Assembly: GCF_001750105.1 (NCBI RefSeq)
Contig: NZ_CP014143.1
Coordinates: 3,800,327 to 3,864,326 of the forward strand
DNA from: Microbulbifer aggregans
GTDB lineage: Bacteria > Pseudomonadota > Gammaproteobacteria > Pseudomonadales > Cellvibrionaceae
Direction of reading: 5' to 3'
DNA: 64,000 nt
In this document: positions 50,978 to 61,413 of the stretch, in pieces
How positions within the stretch are numbered: the first letter of the stretch is position 1
How the letters are laid out: each line of letters starts with the position of its first letter
Notes under the pieces: generated by a model
The model's database searches: none
Seen by the model: the letters and a program-made list of their open reading frames with translations, nothing else
Told to the model about the DNA's origin: nothing
Made by a program: the position numbers and the translations under genes

Positions 50978-51370
50978 TTAACGCTTGGAGAACTGCGGCT
51001 TCTTGCGCGCTTTACGCAGGCCGACCTTCTTCCGCTCTACCGCACGAGCGTCGCGGGTTACGTAACCCTCGGCGCGCAGCGGCTGGCGCAGCGCTTCGTC
51101 GTACTGCATCAGGGCGCGGGTCAGGCCGTGACGGATAGCACCCGCCTGACCGAAGGAACCACCACCTTTAACAGTGACGTTGATATCAAATTTTTCGACC
51201 ATGTCGACCTTTTCCAGCGGCTGACGCACGATCATGCGAGCCACTTCACGGCCGAAGTACTGGTCCAGACTGCGACCGTTCACAGTGATTTTACCCTCAC
51301 CTGCCTCGATAAATACACGAGCGGTGGAGGTCTTGCGGCGGCCGGTACCGTAGTATTGAGTAGTTGCCAT
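50978..51370 (-). CDS. rpsI: 30S ribosomal protein S9
   Basis: It has 130 residues. Family blocks [14 protein letters not shown] at the start, [14 protein letters not shown] in the middle, and the basic C-terminus [10 protein letters not shown], whose last Arg contacts P-site tRNA. Co-transcribed with rplM, 14 bases upstream. Confidence 0.99.
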   Translation of the reverse strand: MATTQYYGTGRRKTSTARVFIEAGEGKITVNGRSLDQYFGREVARMIVRQPLEKVDMVEKFDINVTVKGGGSFGQAGAIRHGLTRALMQYDEALRQPLRAEGYVTRDARAVERKKVGLRKARKKPQFSKR

Positions 51371-51384
51371 CAGATTCTTCCCGT

Positions 51385-51813
51385 TTAGATCGCCAGTTCA
51401 GTCGGCTGTTGTGCCGCATGAGGATGTTCGCTGCCGCCGTATACTTTCAGCTTCTTGAACATGGCACGACCCAACGGACCTTTCGGCAGCATGCCTTTAA
51501 CGGCGCTCTGAATGGTGCGCTCGGGCGCTTTCTCGATCAGCTTTTCGAAGCTGATGGACTTCAGACCACCAGGGTAGCCGGAGTGGCTGTGGTAGATCTT
51601 GTCTTTGGCCTTGTTGCCGGTCACGCGGACCTTCTCAGCATTGATCACGATCACGTAATCGCCGGTGTCCACGTGGGGCGTATATTCAGGCTTGTGCTTG
51701 CCGCGCAGACGGTGAGCGATCTCGGCGGAAATACGGCCGAGAGTCTTGTCCGCAGCGTCGACAATGAACCAGTCGCGTTTTACCGCTTCCGGCTTGGCAC
51801 TGTATGTCTTCAT
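51385..51813 (-). CDS. rplM: 50S ribosomal protein L13
   Basis: It has 142 residues from ATG 51813, the standard length, beginning MKTYSAKPE; the frame open to 51921 is not used by the family. Blocks: [44 protein letters not shown] and a C-terminal [12 protein letters not shown]. coli rplM carries a leader through which L13 autoregulates; the 30 bases upstream here are not distinctive enough to call one. Confidence 0.98.
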   Translation of the reverse strand: MKTYSAKPEAVKRDWFIVDAADKTLGRISAEIAHRLRGKHKPEYTPHVDTGDYVIVINAEKVRVTGNKAKDKIYHSHSGYPGGLKSISFEKLIEKAPERTIQSAVKGMLPKGPLGRAMFKKLKVYGGSEHPHAAQQPTELAI

Positions 51814-51950
51814 GTTATAAACACCTGTAATGTGACCCTGGGTAAAGGGCCTTCCCACGAAAGAGCGCGGATAGTACAGAAGCGCCCCTGCCATTTCAAG
51901 CAGTTTAGGCTCAAATTTCAACCAACGACGGGAGCGTATGAATACGGGTC

Positions 51951-53060
51951 TCAGGGCCTGTGCGGGCGCGCCAGATACTCGCGGGACTGCATCTCTAGCA
52001 GCCGGCTCACCGTGCGCTGAAACTCGAAGGACAGATGCCGGGCCTGATAGAGCTCCTCTGCTGGCACCTCTGCCGATATGACCAGCTTGACGCAGCGGTC
52101 ATAGAACTCATCGACCAGGTTGATGAAGCGTCTCGCCTGGCTCTCCATACGGCCGTCGAACTGAGGCACATTAGCCAGTAAAACGCTGTGATATTCGCGG
52201 GCCAACTCAATGTAATCATTCTGGGAGCGCGGCCCGTCGCAGAGTTCGGCAAATTCAAACCAGGCGACATCGTCAGCCTCACGCACCGCGGTGATGGTGC
52301 GCCCTTCAATCTCAAGCGCCACCGCCTCCCGGACCTCGGCCCCCTCGACGATGAGCGCGCTGAAGCTACGCGCCAGACTATGATCTGCCGCTTCATCCAG
52401 CGGGCTATGATAAAGCTCGGCCTTTTCCAGCGCCCGCAAGCGGTAATCGACTCCACCGTCCACGTTGACCACCTTGGTGTACCGTTTAAGCAGCTCGATA
52501 GCCGGCAGGAATCGTGCCCGCTGCAAGCCGTCCCGGTACAGGCCATCCGGCACGATGTTTGAGGTGGCCACCAGAGTGACTCCACGGCGAAACAGCGCAT
52601 CCAGCAGGTTGGCGAGAATCATCGCATCGGTGATGTCAGAGACGAAGAACTCATCAAAGCAGAGCACCCGGGCCTTTCGTGCTATGCCATCGGCCACCTG
52701 CTCGAGCGGATTCTTCTCCCCCGCGAGCCCCTTCAACTCCTTGTGCACCTCCCGCATAAAGCGGTGGAAGTGCGTGCGGTACTTCTCCTCGAAGGGCAGC
52801 GACTCATAGAACGCATCCATCAGGTAGGTCTTGCCGCGCCCTACGCCACCCCAGAAATACAGCCCTATTTCCGGTTCCGGCACCGCCCGCCAGAGACTGC
52901 GCATCCGGCTCCAGACGCCAGCACTGGAGCGCTCCTGGAGCAGGCGCTGGTAAAGCTCCTCCAGCTCCACCACTGCCGCCTCCTGCGAAGCATCGGCAAC
53001 AAACTCGGGGCGCTGAAGATCGCGCTGATAGCGCTGCATGGGCGAAAGGGGTGAATGCAT
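51951..53060 (-). CDS. zapE: Cell division ATPase ZapE (AFG1 family)
   Basis: AAA-type ATPase that acts on the Z ring late in division. It has 369 residues. Walker A is GGVGRGKT at 71-78 and Walker B is VLCFDE at 132-137, followed by FFVSD; sensor-like VATSNI and a C-terminal [10 protein letters not shown] block are present. It stands alone, divergent from zapG, upstream of rplM. Confidence 0.96.
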   Translation of the reverse strand: MHSPLSPMQRYQRDLQRPEFVADASQEAAVVELEELYQRLLQERSSAGVWSRMRSLWRAVPEPEIGLYFWGGVGRGKTYLMDAFYESLPFEEKYRTHFHRFMREVHKELKGLAGEKNPLEQVADGIARKARVLCFDEFFVSDITDAMILANLLDALFRRGVTLVATSNIVPDGLYRDGLQRARFLPAIELLKRYTKVVNVDGGVDYRLRALEKAELYHSPLDEAADHSLARSFSALIVEGAEVREAVALEIEGRTITAVREADDVAWFEFAELCDGPRSQNDYIELAREYHSVLLANVPQFDGRMESQARRFINLVDEFYDRCVKLVISAEVPAEELYQARHLSFEFQRTVSRLLEMQSREYLARPHRP

Positions 53061-53234
53061 GGTTCGGCTGTCGGCTGGATAACGGATTCACTTAGAGGGG
53101 GCGCACTCTACCAAACCTGCGGCAAATTCGCCTAGCATCAAGGCTTGCCACCGCAGCCGGGCCCATTGGCCCTGCGTCCCGGAAGAATGGCCAGTCAACC
53201 TGGAGGCCGGGCCGCCGACGGCACACAGATGACG

Positions 53235-53240
53235 TATAAT
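53235..53240 (+). promoter_or_regulatory. Candidate -10 element for zapG
   Basis: Perfect TATAAT, 54 bases upstream of the zapG GTG. No good -35 hexamer is seen at 16-18 bases, so this is weak evidence. Confidence 0.35.
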
Positions 53241-53293
53241 GGGTGCGTCGTCAGGGACGACCGGTGAAATACCAATTTTGAGGAGAAGTCTTC

Positions 53294-53752
53294 GTGCACT
53301 CTACATCGGTTTTGATTCTGGTAGGCATTCTCGGCGTGGCGCTGGGTGCCCTGCTTGCTTTTCTCGCGGTACGCGGCCGCTCCGGCGTGGACCGCACTCA
53401 GGAGCTGGAGGCGAGGCTGCACGAGGCCAATAAAAAGCTGGAGGACTTCCAGCTGCAAGTGAACGAGCACTTCGACCAGACCTCGCAACTTGTTCACAAT
53501 CTCACCGAGAGCTACCGGGAGGTACATGAGTACCTGTCCAACAGCGCCATGCGCCTGTCCAACCAGGATATCGGCCGGCAGATGCTGGAAGCGGGCAGCG
53601 GCAAGCTCAGTGACAATGACGAAAACCTCAAGGCTGTCACGCCGCCAAGGGACTGGGCGCCAAAAGAGCCCGGCGCCAAAGGGACCCTGGCCGAAGACTT
53701 CGGCCTGGACAAGGAGCCACTGGAAACCTCAGAGCCGGCCACAAACCGCTGA
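53294..53752 (+). CDS. zapG: ZapG/YhcB family inner-membrane protein (DUF1043)
   Basis: Inner-membrane protein linked to divisome and envelope growth. It has 152 residues from GTG 53294 with GAGGAG upstream: membrane helix about 5-25, a coiled coil (about 32-75) with the family core QLVHNLTESYREVHEYL, and an acidic disordered tail. It is divergent from zapE. Confidence 0.92.
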   Translation: MHSTSVLILVGILGVALGALLAFLAVRGRSGVDRTQELEARLHEANKKLEDFQLQVNEHFDQTSQLVHNLTESYREVHEYLSNSAMRLSNQDIGRQMLEAGSGKLSDNDENLKAVTPPRDWAPKEPGAKGTLAEDFGLDKEPLETSEPATNR

Positions 53753-53814
53753 GCGAAGATAAATGGCTCCCGGCACTCCTGATTACAAAGACAGGAGCGC
53801 CGTCCTAAAGACAC

Positions 53815-53844
53815 AAAAAAGGGCGGGTTAAACCCGCCCTTTTT
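53815..53844. terminator. Bidirectional terminator between zapG and sat
   Basis: GGGCGGG / CCCGCCC stem with A6 on the left and T5 on the right, between the convergent genes. Confidence 0.92.
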
Positions 53845-53853
53845 AATGCCTGC

Positions 53854-55044
53854 TTACAGGCTCTGATAGTAATCCATCAGAATCTGCGCCACTTCGGGGC
53901 GGGAGAATTCCGGCGGCGGCGCAATACCATCGCCCAGCAACTCGCGCACCTTGGTGCCAGACAGCAGGATAAAGTCTTCCTTGGTGTGATCCGGCACATC
54001 ACGCATCATCACCACCTTATTCAGCTTCTTGGAATATGCGGTGTGGTCCGCACGGTAGATGGCGATTTCCAGTGCGCCTTCGGGCACTTTCTGGTCAAAG
54101 ATGGTCTGGGCGTCGAAAGCACCGTAATAATCACCAACGCCAGCGTGATCGCGGCCAACAATCAGGTGGCTGCAGCCACAGTTCTGGCGGAATACCGCGT
54201 GCAGCACCGCCTCGCGGGGACCTGCGTACAGCATGTCAAAACCGTAACCGGTCACCATGACGGTGTTTGCGGGGAAGTAGAGTTCCACCATTTTGCGGAT
54301 TGACGCATCGCGCACCGGTGCGGGGATGTCGCCCGGCTTCAGCTTGCCCAGCAGCATGTGAATCAGCACGCCGTCGGCGTCCACGTCCTCAAGGGCCATC
54401 TTGCACAGCTCCTCATGGGCGCGGTGCATGGGGTTACGGGTCTGGAAGGCAACCACCTTATTCCAGCCACGCTCGATGAATTCATTGCGGATCTCCACCG
54501 CGGTGCGGAAGGTGTCCGGGAAGTCGCTCTGGAAGTAGCTGAAGTTCAACACTTCGATCGGACCGGAGATCAGCTTGCGACCGGTGGACTTGAAAGTGGC
54601 AACGCCAGGGTGTTTCTCATCCAGGGTACCGAAGACATGCTCCGCCATGGTGCTGATCTGCTCTTCAGACACCGTTTCGATAGCTTCGACATCCATGATG
54701 GCCAGTACGGGATTGCCCTCGATGTTCGGGTCGCGCAGGGCAATGCGGGATGCACCCTCGATGGCACTGGTGTCCTCCACCATATTGAGTACCGGCACCG
54801 GCCAGAATAGGCCGTCCACAGTACGCAGAGTCTCCGCCACACTCATGGCATCCGCCACGTTCATATAGCCGTGCAGCGGGTTGAAATAGCCCGCACCCAG
54901 CATCACCGCGTTCGCCGCAGCCGCTGAGCTGATAACGATGGAAGGCAGAGACTCGGCCTCGTGCATCAGTTCGTGGTGTCTCTCGCTGTCGTAAACAAAT
55001 CGTGGCTGCAGCTGGGCGCTGCCATGCGGCCGAACCAGGGACAT
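53854..55044 (-). CDS. sat: Sulfate adenylyltransferase (homo-oligomeric Sat type)
   Basis: Makes adenosine 5'-phosphosulfate from ATP and sulfate. It has 396 residues from ATG 55044 (MSLVRPHG); a longer frame to 55116 covers the promoter. ATP-sulfurylase signatures are TRNPMHRAHE, with the QxRN and HxxH phosphate-binding elements, and GRDHAGVG. No APS-kinase domain is fused. Most gammaproteobacteria use CysD/CysN for assimilation; this unrelated single-subunit enzyme is in the equivalent chromosomal neighbourhood. Confidence 0.96.
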   Translation of the reverse strand: MSLVRPHGSAQLQPRFVYDSERHHELMHEAESLPSIVISSAAAANAVMLGAGYFNPLHGYMNVADAMSVAETLRTVDGLFWPVPVLNMVEDTSAIEGASRIALRDPNIEGNPVLAIMDVEAIETVSEEQISTMAEHVFGTLDEKHPGVATFKSTGRKLISGPIEVLNFSYFQSDFPDTFRTAVEIRNEFIERGWNKVVAFQTRNPMHRAHEELCKMALEDVDADGVLIHMLLGKLKPGDIPAPVRDASIRKMVELYFPANTVMVTGYGFDMLYAGPREAVLHAVFRQNCGCSHLIVGRDHAGVGDYYGAFDAQTIFDQKVPEGALEIAIYRADHTAYSKKLNKVVMMRDVPDHTKEDFILLSGTKVRELLGDGIAPPPEFSRPEVAQILMDYYQSL

Positions 55045-55095
55045 AGGACTCTCCAAATCGAGTAAAACAGTGGTCTTGGAATTTTTGGACCCGCC

Positions 55096-55123
55096 ATTAT
55101 ACGGATCTGGCGCCAATCACCAA
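55096..55123 (-). promoter_or_regulatory. Candidate sigma-70 promoter of sat
   Basis: Minus strand TTGGTG (-35) and TATAAT (-10) separated by 16 bases; start predicted near 55089, about 45 bases before the sat ATG. Confidence 0.55.
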
Positions 55124-55138
55124 CGGGGACAGCCCATG

Positions 55139-55144
55139 TATAAT
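55139..55144 (+). promoter_or_regulatory. Candidate -10 element for the DegS/AlgW-type gene
   Basis: TATAAT 25 bases upstream of the GTG start. No clear -35. It lies about 15 bases from the divergent sat promoter, so the two promoters may compete. Confidence 0.35.
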
Positions 55145-55168
55145 GGCCAGCAAATCTAGGAGTTCTGC

Positions 55169-56311
55169 GTGTCCCTACAACGATTTCTGCAAGACTGGGC
55201 TGCCCCGGCCGCCATCGGACTGGCGCTGGCGGCGGCAATTCTGCTGCTGTTCCCCCAGCTGCGCGGCGGCCCTACCCCCACCTCAGCGGACCAGTGGCAG
55301 GGGCCGGTCTCTTATGCCGCAGCGGTGCGCCGCGCCACACCGGCGGTGGTCAACATCTATAGCCGCATCCCGCTCTCTTCCCACCCTCAGGCCAACAACC
55401 CCTACTTTCGCTTACTGCTCGAGCGCATGAACCCGCAGCAGCGACAGCGCATGGAGTCCAACCTTGGCTCGGGGGTCATCGTCAGTGATGAGGGCTACAT
55501 CCTCACCAATCACCACGTGATCGATCAGGCCGACGCGATCGTGGTCTTGCTGCCGGATGGACGGGAGGCCCTGGCGCAGCTGGTGGGAAGTGACGCAGAT
55601 TTTGATCTGGCGGTTCTCAAGGTGGACCTGCCGCGACTGACCGCCATTGAGGTCGGTGAACCCCAACAGGCTGAGGTCGGGGATGTGGTACTGGCGATCG
55701 GCAATCCCCTCGGAGTCGGCCAGTCAGTGACCCAGGGCATCATCAGCGCTACCGGCGAGCGCTACGTGAACCTGGGCGCCGGTGGCACTGGGAGCTACCT
55801 TCAGGATTTTCTCCAGACCGATGCGGCGATCAACCCCGGCAACTCCGGCGGCGCACTGGTCGACGCCCACGGTCGCCTGCTGGGCATCAATACCACCGAG
55901 TTGAGCGAGAGCGGCTATGCAGGTGGTGTCGGCTTCGCGATTCCGGCGAATATCGCATTCAAGGTAATGCAGGACATCATCGAATACGGACGCGTGGTTC
56001 CCGGCTGGTTGGGCATCGAGGCTCAGGCGGTCACTCCACAGCTGGCTCGGGCGTTTAACCTGGGCTCAAGCAATGGCGTGATCGTGACCGCCATCTACAA
56101 CCAGGGACCGGCCCATCAGGCCGGACTACAGCCAGGGGACGTGATAACACATATCGACGGCTTGCCGATCAATGATGGCATACGCGGGGTTGCGGCCATG
56201 GCCACTTTGCGACCGGGAGATACCGTCGCAATTACCTATGTCCGCGAAGGAGAATCCCGCACCGTGACTGCCACCGTCTCGGAAAAACCCTCGACACAAC
56301 AGAACAATTGA
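55169..56311 (+). CDS. DegS/AlgW-type periplasmic serine protease
   Basis: S1C protease that cleaves an anti-sigma factor (RseA/MucA type) on envelope stress. It has 380 residues from GTG 55169 (AGGAG upstream). One membrane anchor (about 13-30), trypsin-like domain with catalytic His116 (TNHHVI), Asp146 (DFDLAVL) and Ser226 (NPGNSGGAL), and a single PDZ domain (about 270-370). A single PDZ plus an uncleaved anchor favours DegS/AlgW over DegP/MucD. AlgW is in the same neighbourhood (near hisD) in Pseudomonas. Confidence 0.93.
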   Translation: MSLQRFLQDWAAPAAIGLALAAAILLLFPQLRGGPTPTSADQWQGPVSYAAAVRRATPAVVNIYSRIPLSSHPQANNPYFRLLLERMNPQQRQRMESNLGSGVIVSDEGYILTNHHVIDQADAIVVLLPDGREALAQLVGSDADFDLAVLKVDLPRLTAIEVGEPQQAEVGDVVLAIGNPLGVGQSVTQGIISATGERYVNLGAGGTGSYLQDFLQTDAAINPGNSGGALVDAHGRLLGINTTELSESGYAGGVGFAIPANIAFKVMQDIIEYGRVVPGWLGIEAQAVTPQLARAFNLGSSNGVIVTAIYNQGPAHQAGLQPGDVITHIDGLPINDGIRGVAAMATLRPGDTVAITYVREGESRTVTATVSEKPSTQQNN

Positions 56312-56325
56312 TGGGAGATGACAGC

Positions 56326-56757
56326 ATGCGGAAGCTGGTTGCCACCTTACTACTGCTTTTACCTTTCTTGGCGGTCGCGGAAACCTCCGACGAGGCACGG
56401 CTGCAGACCCTACTCGACCGCTTCCTGGCGGGAGCGGCCAGCGATCCGGAGGTCCACAGTCGCTTCTGGGCCGATGACCTGATCTACACCAGCTCTTCAG
56501 GGCAGCGTTTCGGCAAGAGAAAAATCATGGAGGGCATGGAACAGTCCAGTGATGAGCCCATCACCGCCAGCTACCACGCGGAGGAGGTGGATATTCGCCT
56601 GTTCGGCGATACGGCAGTGGTCGCCTTCCAGCTGATTGGTGAAGAGAGCGGTGAGGGGCAGAAAAAAACCAGCCGCTATTACAACACCGGCACTTTTCTG
56701 AAGCGGAATGGCCAATGGCAGGCAGTGGCGTGGCAGGCCACGCGCATTCCCGACTGA
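56326..56757 (+). CDS. Secreted SnoaL/NTF2-like protein (DUF4440-like)
   Basis: It has 143 residues from ATG 56326, with GGGAGATGACAGC upstream. Signal peptide about 1-18 (cleavage near AVA/ET). The rest has the NTF2-like pattern: helix with LLDRFLAGAAS, then HSRFWADDLIY, a GKRKIMEGM helix, and two strands ending GQWQAVAWQATRI. Probably co-transcribed with the protease gene, 14 bases upstream. Function unknown; these folds bind small ligands or act as enzymes. Confidence 0.75.
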   Translation: MRKLVATLLLLLPFLAVAETSDEARLQTLLDRFLAGAASDPEVHSRFWADDLIYTSSSGQRFGKRKIMEGMEQSSDEPITASYHAEEVDIRLFGDTAVVAFQLIGEESGEGQKKTSRYYNTGTFLKRNGQWQAVAWQATRIPD

Positions 56758-56775
56758 CACTCGCCATACAGCCCC

Positions 56776-56810
56776 AAAAAGCGAGGGCAATCGCGGAAAA
56801 GCCCCCTCGC
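56776..56810 (-). terminator. Terminator after hisD
   Basis: Minus strand GCGAGGG ... CCCTCGC with a loop of about 13 bases, followed by TTTTTGGGG. It lies 12 bases past the hisD stop. Confidence 0.75.
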
Positions 56811-56822
56811 CCGTCTGCGGAT

Positions 56823-58127
56823 CTACTTGTTCCGTACCCGATACTCCGCCGAGCGGGCGTGTGCCTCCAGGCCCTCGCCCCGCGCAAGGATTCCTGCCAC
56901 CCGCCCCAGCGTCTTAGCACCCTCCGGCGAGCAATAGATGATCGAACTGCGCTTCTGGAAATCGTAGACCCCGAGCGGCGACGAGAATCTGGCGGTACCG
57001 CTGGTGGGGAGGACGTGATTGGGCCCGGCACAATAGTCTCCCAGCGCTTCCGCCGTATGACGACCCAGGAAAATGGCCCCGGCATTGCGAATCAGGGGCA
57101 GATATTTCTCCGGATTGGCCACCGAGAGCTCCAGGTGCTCAGGTGCAATACGGTTGGAGATGGCGATGGCCGATTCGATGGAATCCACGGCGACAAGGGC
57201 GCCGCGCTCCTTCAACGAAACTGCGGCGATCTCCCGCCTGGGCAATTCTGCCAGTAACTTCTCCAGCGCGCGCTCTACCGCATCCAGAAACTCCTGATCG
57301 GGACTGACCAGAATCGACTGCGCCTGCTCGTCATGCTCGGCCTGGGACAGGAGATCCATGGCGATCCAGTCTGGATCCGTCTCACCGTCACAGATCACCA
57401 GAATCTCTGACGGACCGGCAATCATGTCGATGGCGACCTGGCCGAATACGGCACGCTTGGCCGAGGCGACGAAAATGTTGCCCGGACCGACAATCTTGTC
57501 CACTCTCGGCACCGCCTCGGTACCATATGCCAGTGCCGCCACAGCCTGGGCGCCACCGATGGTGAACACGCGATCCACGCCGGCGATGGCGGCAGCAGCC
57601 AGCACCAGGTCACTGATCTGGTTATCCGGCGCCGGCACAACCATCACCACCTCTTCGACACCGGCCACCTTGGCGGGTATGGCATTCATCAACACCGAGG
57701 AGGGGTAACTGGCCTTGCCACCGGGCACGTAGATACCCACGCGCTCCATAGGAGTAATCTGCTGGCCGAGGACAGTGCCATCCGCCTCGCGGTACTGCCA
57801 GGACTCCTGCTTCTGATGATCGTGATAGGCGCGCACCCGCTCCGCAGCCGCCTCCAGAGCGCGCCGGGCCTCAGGCGCCACTCGCTCCCGCGCTGCCTGT
57901 AACTCCGACGCCGACACCATGAAGTCACCCGCGGCCTGCAGCTGTCGCCGGTCAAACTGGTTCGTATACGAGATGACGGCTACATCGCCGTGTGCGCGGA
58001 CCTCGCGCAGAATCTCCGCTACCGTCTCCTCGACCCGGTGATCAGCGACCGATTCCCAGGCCAGCAGCAGTTCCAGCTGGGCATCAAAATCCGGGGCGAG
58101 ACTATCTAACTGGCGAATGACGGCCAT
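56823..58127 (-). CDS. hisD: Histidinol dehydrogenase
   Basis: Zinc and NAD-dependent enzyme for the last two steps of histidine synthesis. It has 434 residues: [16 protein letters not shown] near 125-140, [11 protein letters not shown] near 235, a [13 protein letters not shown] block with zinc-binding Gln/His, and an [21 protein letters not shown] block with further ligands. It follows hisG; hisC, expected next in Pseudomonas, is absent. Confidence 0.98.
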   Translation of the reverse strand: MAVIRQLDSLAPDFDAQLELLLAWESVADHRVEETVAEILREVRAHGDVAVISYTNQFDRRQLQAAGDFMVSASELQAARERVAPEARRALEAAAERVRAYHDHQKQESWQYREADGTVLGQQITPMERVGIYVPGGKASYPSSVLMNAIPAKVAGVEEVVMVVPAPDNQISDLVLAAAAIAGVDRVFTIGGAQAVAALAYGTEAVPRVDKIVGPGNIFVASAKRAVFGQVAIDMIAGPSEILVICDGETDPDWIAMDLLSQAEHDEQAQSILVSPDQEFLDAVERALEKLLAELPRREIAAVSLKERGALVAVDSIESAIAISNRIAPEHLELSVANPEKYLPLIRNAGAIFLGRHTAEALGDYCAGPNHVLPTSGTARFSSPLGVYDFQKRSSIIYCSPEGAKTLGRVAGILARGEGLEAHARSAEYRVRNK

Positions 58128-58189
58128 GCTTTTGACCCTGCTCCTGCTCTGTACTGCTTTTTCCTGAATAGCGATTTAAGGCGCCGAAT

Positions 58190-58828
58190 TTATGCCACAG
58201 GTTCTGTGCCAACGGCTTCAGCGAGCCGGTCCACCAATGCGCGGATGGGCTCGTACTTCATTTTCATCGACGCCTTGTTGACGATCAGACGGCTGCTGAT
58301 CTGGGCAATCGTGTCCCGCGCCTCCAGCCCGTTGGCCTTGAGGGTATTACCGGTATCCACGATATCGACGATCTCATCCGCCAGCCCCATCAGTGGAGCC
58401 AGCTCCATAGCGCCATACAGCTTGATGATATCTGCCTGACGGCCCCGCGCAGCGTAATACCGCCGCGCGCTCTCGACGAACTTCGTCGCCACTTTGATCC
58501 GACCACGGGGCAGCTCTGCACCACGAATTCCGGCCGTCATCAGGCGGCAGCGGGCGATGCCGAGATCCAGGGGCTCGTAGATACCGTCGGTGCGATGCTC
58601 CAGCAGGGTGTCTTTGCCAGCCACACCAAGATCAGCCGCTCCGTGCTGCACATAGGTCGGCACATCGGAGCCGCGCAACAGCAACAGCCGCACGCCTTCC
58701 CGGTTGGTATCAAAAATCAGCTTGCGACTGCTGAAAATATCTTCGGCGGGCTCGAGTCCGGCGGCGGCCAGCAGCGGCAGAGTTTCCTTGAGGATTCTGC
58801 CCTTGGTCAGGGCGATAGTGATCTGCAT
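58190..58828 (-). CDS. hisG: ATP phosphoribosyltransferase, short form HisG
   Basis: First step of histidine synthesis, ATP plus PRPP. It has 212 residues, the short HisG(S) form that lacks the regulatory C-terminal domain and needs HisZ. Motifs: TIALTKGRI at the start, LGVAGKDTL near 75, [13 protein letters not shown], and the PRPP loop [14 protein letters not shown]. hisZ is not in the window. Confidence 0.97.
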   Translation of the reverse strand: MQITIALTKGRILKETLPLLAAAGLEPAEDIFSSRKLIFDTNREGVRLLLLRGSDVPTYVQHGAADLGVAGKDTLLEHRTDGIYEPLDLGIARCRLMTAGIRGAELPRGRIKVATKFVESARRYYAARGRQADIIKLYGAMELAPLMGLADEIVDIVDTGNTLKANGLEARDTIAQISSRLIVNKASMKMKYEPIRALVDRLAEAVGTEPVA

Positions 58829-58857
58829 GAGACTTATGAGTTATTTATCGGTATCGC

Positions 58858-58876
58858 CGCGGGGCATGACCCCGCG
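58858..58876 (-). other. Hairpin between murA and hisG
   Basis: CGCGGGG / CCCCGCG with a 5-base loop, midway between murA and hisG. No T tract; a possible attenuating or stability hairpin. Confidence 0.4.
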
Positions 58877-58920
58877 ACACTTGAGAACAGCCTTCGGTGG
58901 ACAGATTGTCGGCAGCCAGT

Positions 58921-60428
<1,508 letters not shown>

Positions 60429-60483
60429 AGGCGGGAAACACAGAGTTGGATTGCAAAATAGCGCGGCAGTTTACTGGAAACAG

Positions 60484-60509
60484 CCGGTCCGCGCAGCCGC
60501 GCGGACCGG
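60484..60509 (-). terminator. Strong hairpin after mlaC
   Basis: Perfect 11-bp stem CCGGTCCGCGC / GCGCGGACCGG with a 4-base loop, 9 bases past the mlaC stop. Only CTGTTTCC follows, so it may attenuate rather than fully terminate before ibaG-murA. Confidence 0.6.
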
Positions 60510-60517
60510 ACTCGCAC

Positions 60518-61168
60518 TTAACTGACCTGGTCTGCGACCTGATCTGCGGACCAGTTCGCAATGACCTTGTCGATATCACCATGAGTCTGCATGGCCTGAG
60601 CAAACTGGCTGCGGAAAGTCTTACCGAGGTTCACACCGTTGAGAATCACATTGATCAGCTTCCACTGGCCGGCCCGGTTGCGCACCAGGGTATAGGACAC
60701 TTTGGTGATCCCCTCCTTGCTGCGCACTTCCTGAAGTACGTTTACCCGGTTGCCGGAGGGGTTCGAGCCCGGATTCACCACGCGCACATCCATATCGCCG
60801 AACGTCGCCACGCCACGGGCAAAGGTTGACACCAGGTCACGGCGGAAGGTGCTGGCGAAACGGGACTGTTGGGCGGCCGAAGCCTGCTTGGCATAGCGCC
60901 CCATCACGCCGCGGGCGATAAAATCAAAGTCCACCACCGGCGCCAGGACGCTGTCCACCGCGTTGTAATAGCGCTGGGGGTCAGAGTTCAGGTACTGGGA
61001 TTTGGAGCGGATAACCCCCAGCAGGCTCTGGGAAACACCCTCGATAACGTTGTAAGGGTTCTGGGCTGCACTCACCGCCGGGGCCCAGGCGGACAAGAAA
61101 AGAGTGCAGAATGCGGCCTGCAACCACAGAACCAGCGGATTGCGGCCGGGTACGGAAATAGCGTTCAC
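60518..61168 (-). CDS. mlaC: Phospholipid-binding periplasmic protein MlaC
   Basis: Carries phospholipid between the outer-membrane MlaA complex and the inner-membrane MlaFEDB transporter. It has 216 residues from GTG 61168, with GGGAGACACTTT upstream; the TTG at 61189 is less likely. Signal peptide about 1-34, then the Ttg2D/MlaC fold with NPYNVIEG and DFDFIARGVMGRYA. mlaF, mlaE, mlaD and mlaB, which flank it in E. coli and Pseudomonas, are all absent here. Confidence 0.92.
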   Translation of the reverse strand: MNAISVPGRNPLVLWLQAAFCTLFLSAWAPAVSAAQNPYNVIEGVSQSLLGVIRSKSQYLNSDPQRYYNAVDSVLAPVVDFDFIARGVMGRYAKQASAAQQSRFASTFRRDLVSTFARGVATFGDMDVRVVNPGSNPSGNRVNVLQEVRSKEGITKVSYTLVRNRAGQWKLINVILNGVNLGKTFRSQFAQAMQTHGDIDKVIANWSADQVADQVS

Positions 61169-61413
61169 AAAGTGTCTCCCATTTGGCAAATCGGTCCTTG
61201 GACGCGATGGGCGTCATAAAGTGCCACGATACTGCCGCTTTTTCTGACTGGATCAGTCTATTCAGAGCCTCCCGGAAGTGTGCGAACCGGCTGAGGCTGA
61301 CAGCGACGGCGGCAGACTATACCATGGCCGCGCCCGCGGATGTTGTGGCCTCGATTACAGTCGGTTACACCCGCACATCTCATTTTTCACCTAAATCATT
61401 CTTTGAGGGTAGC

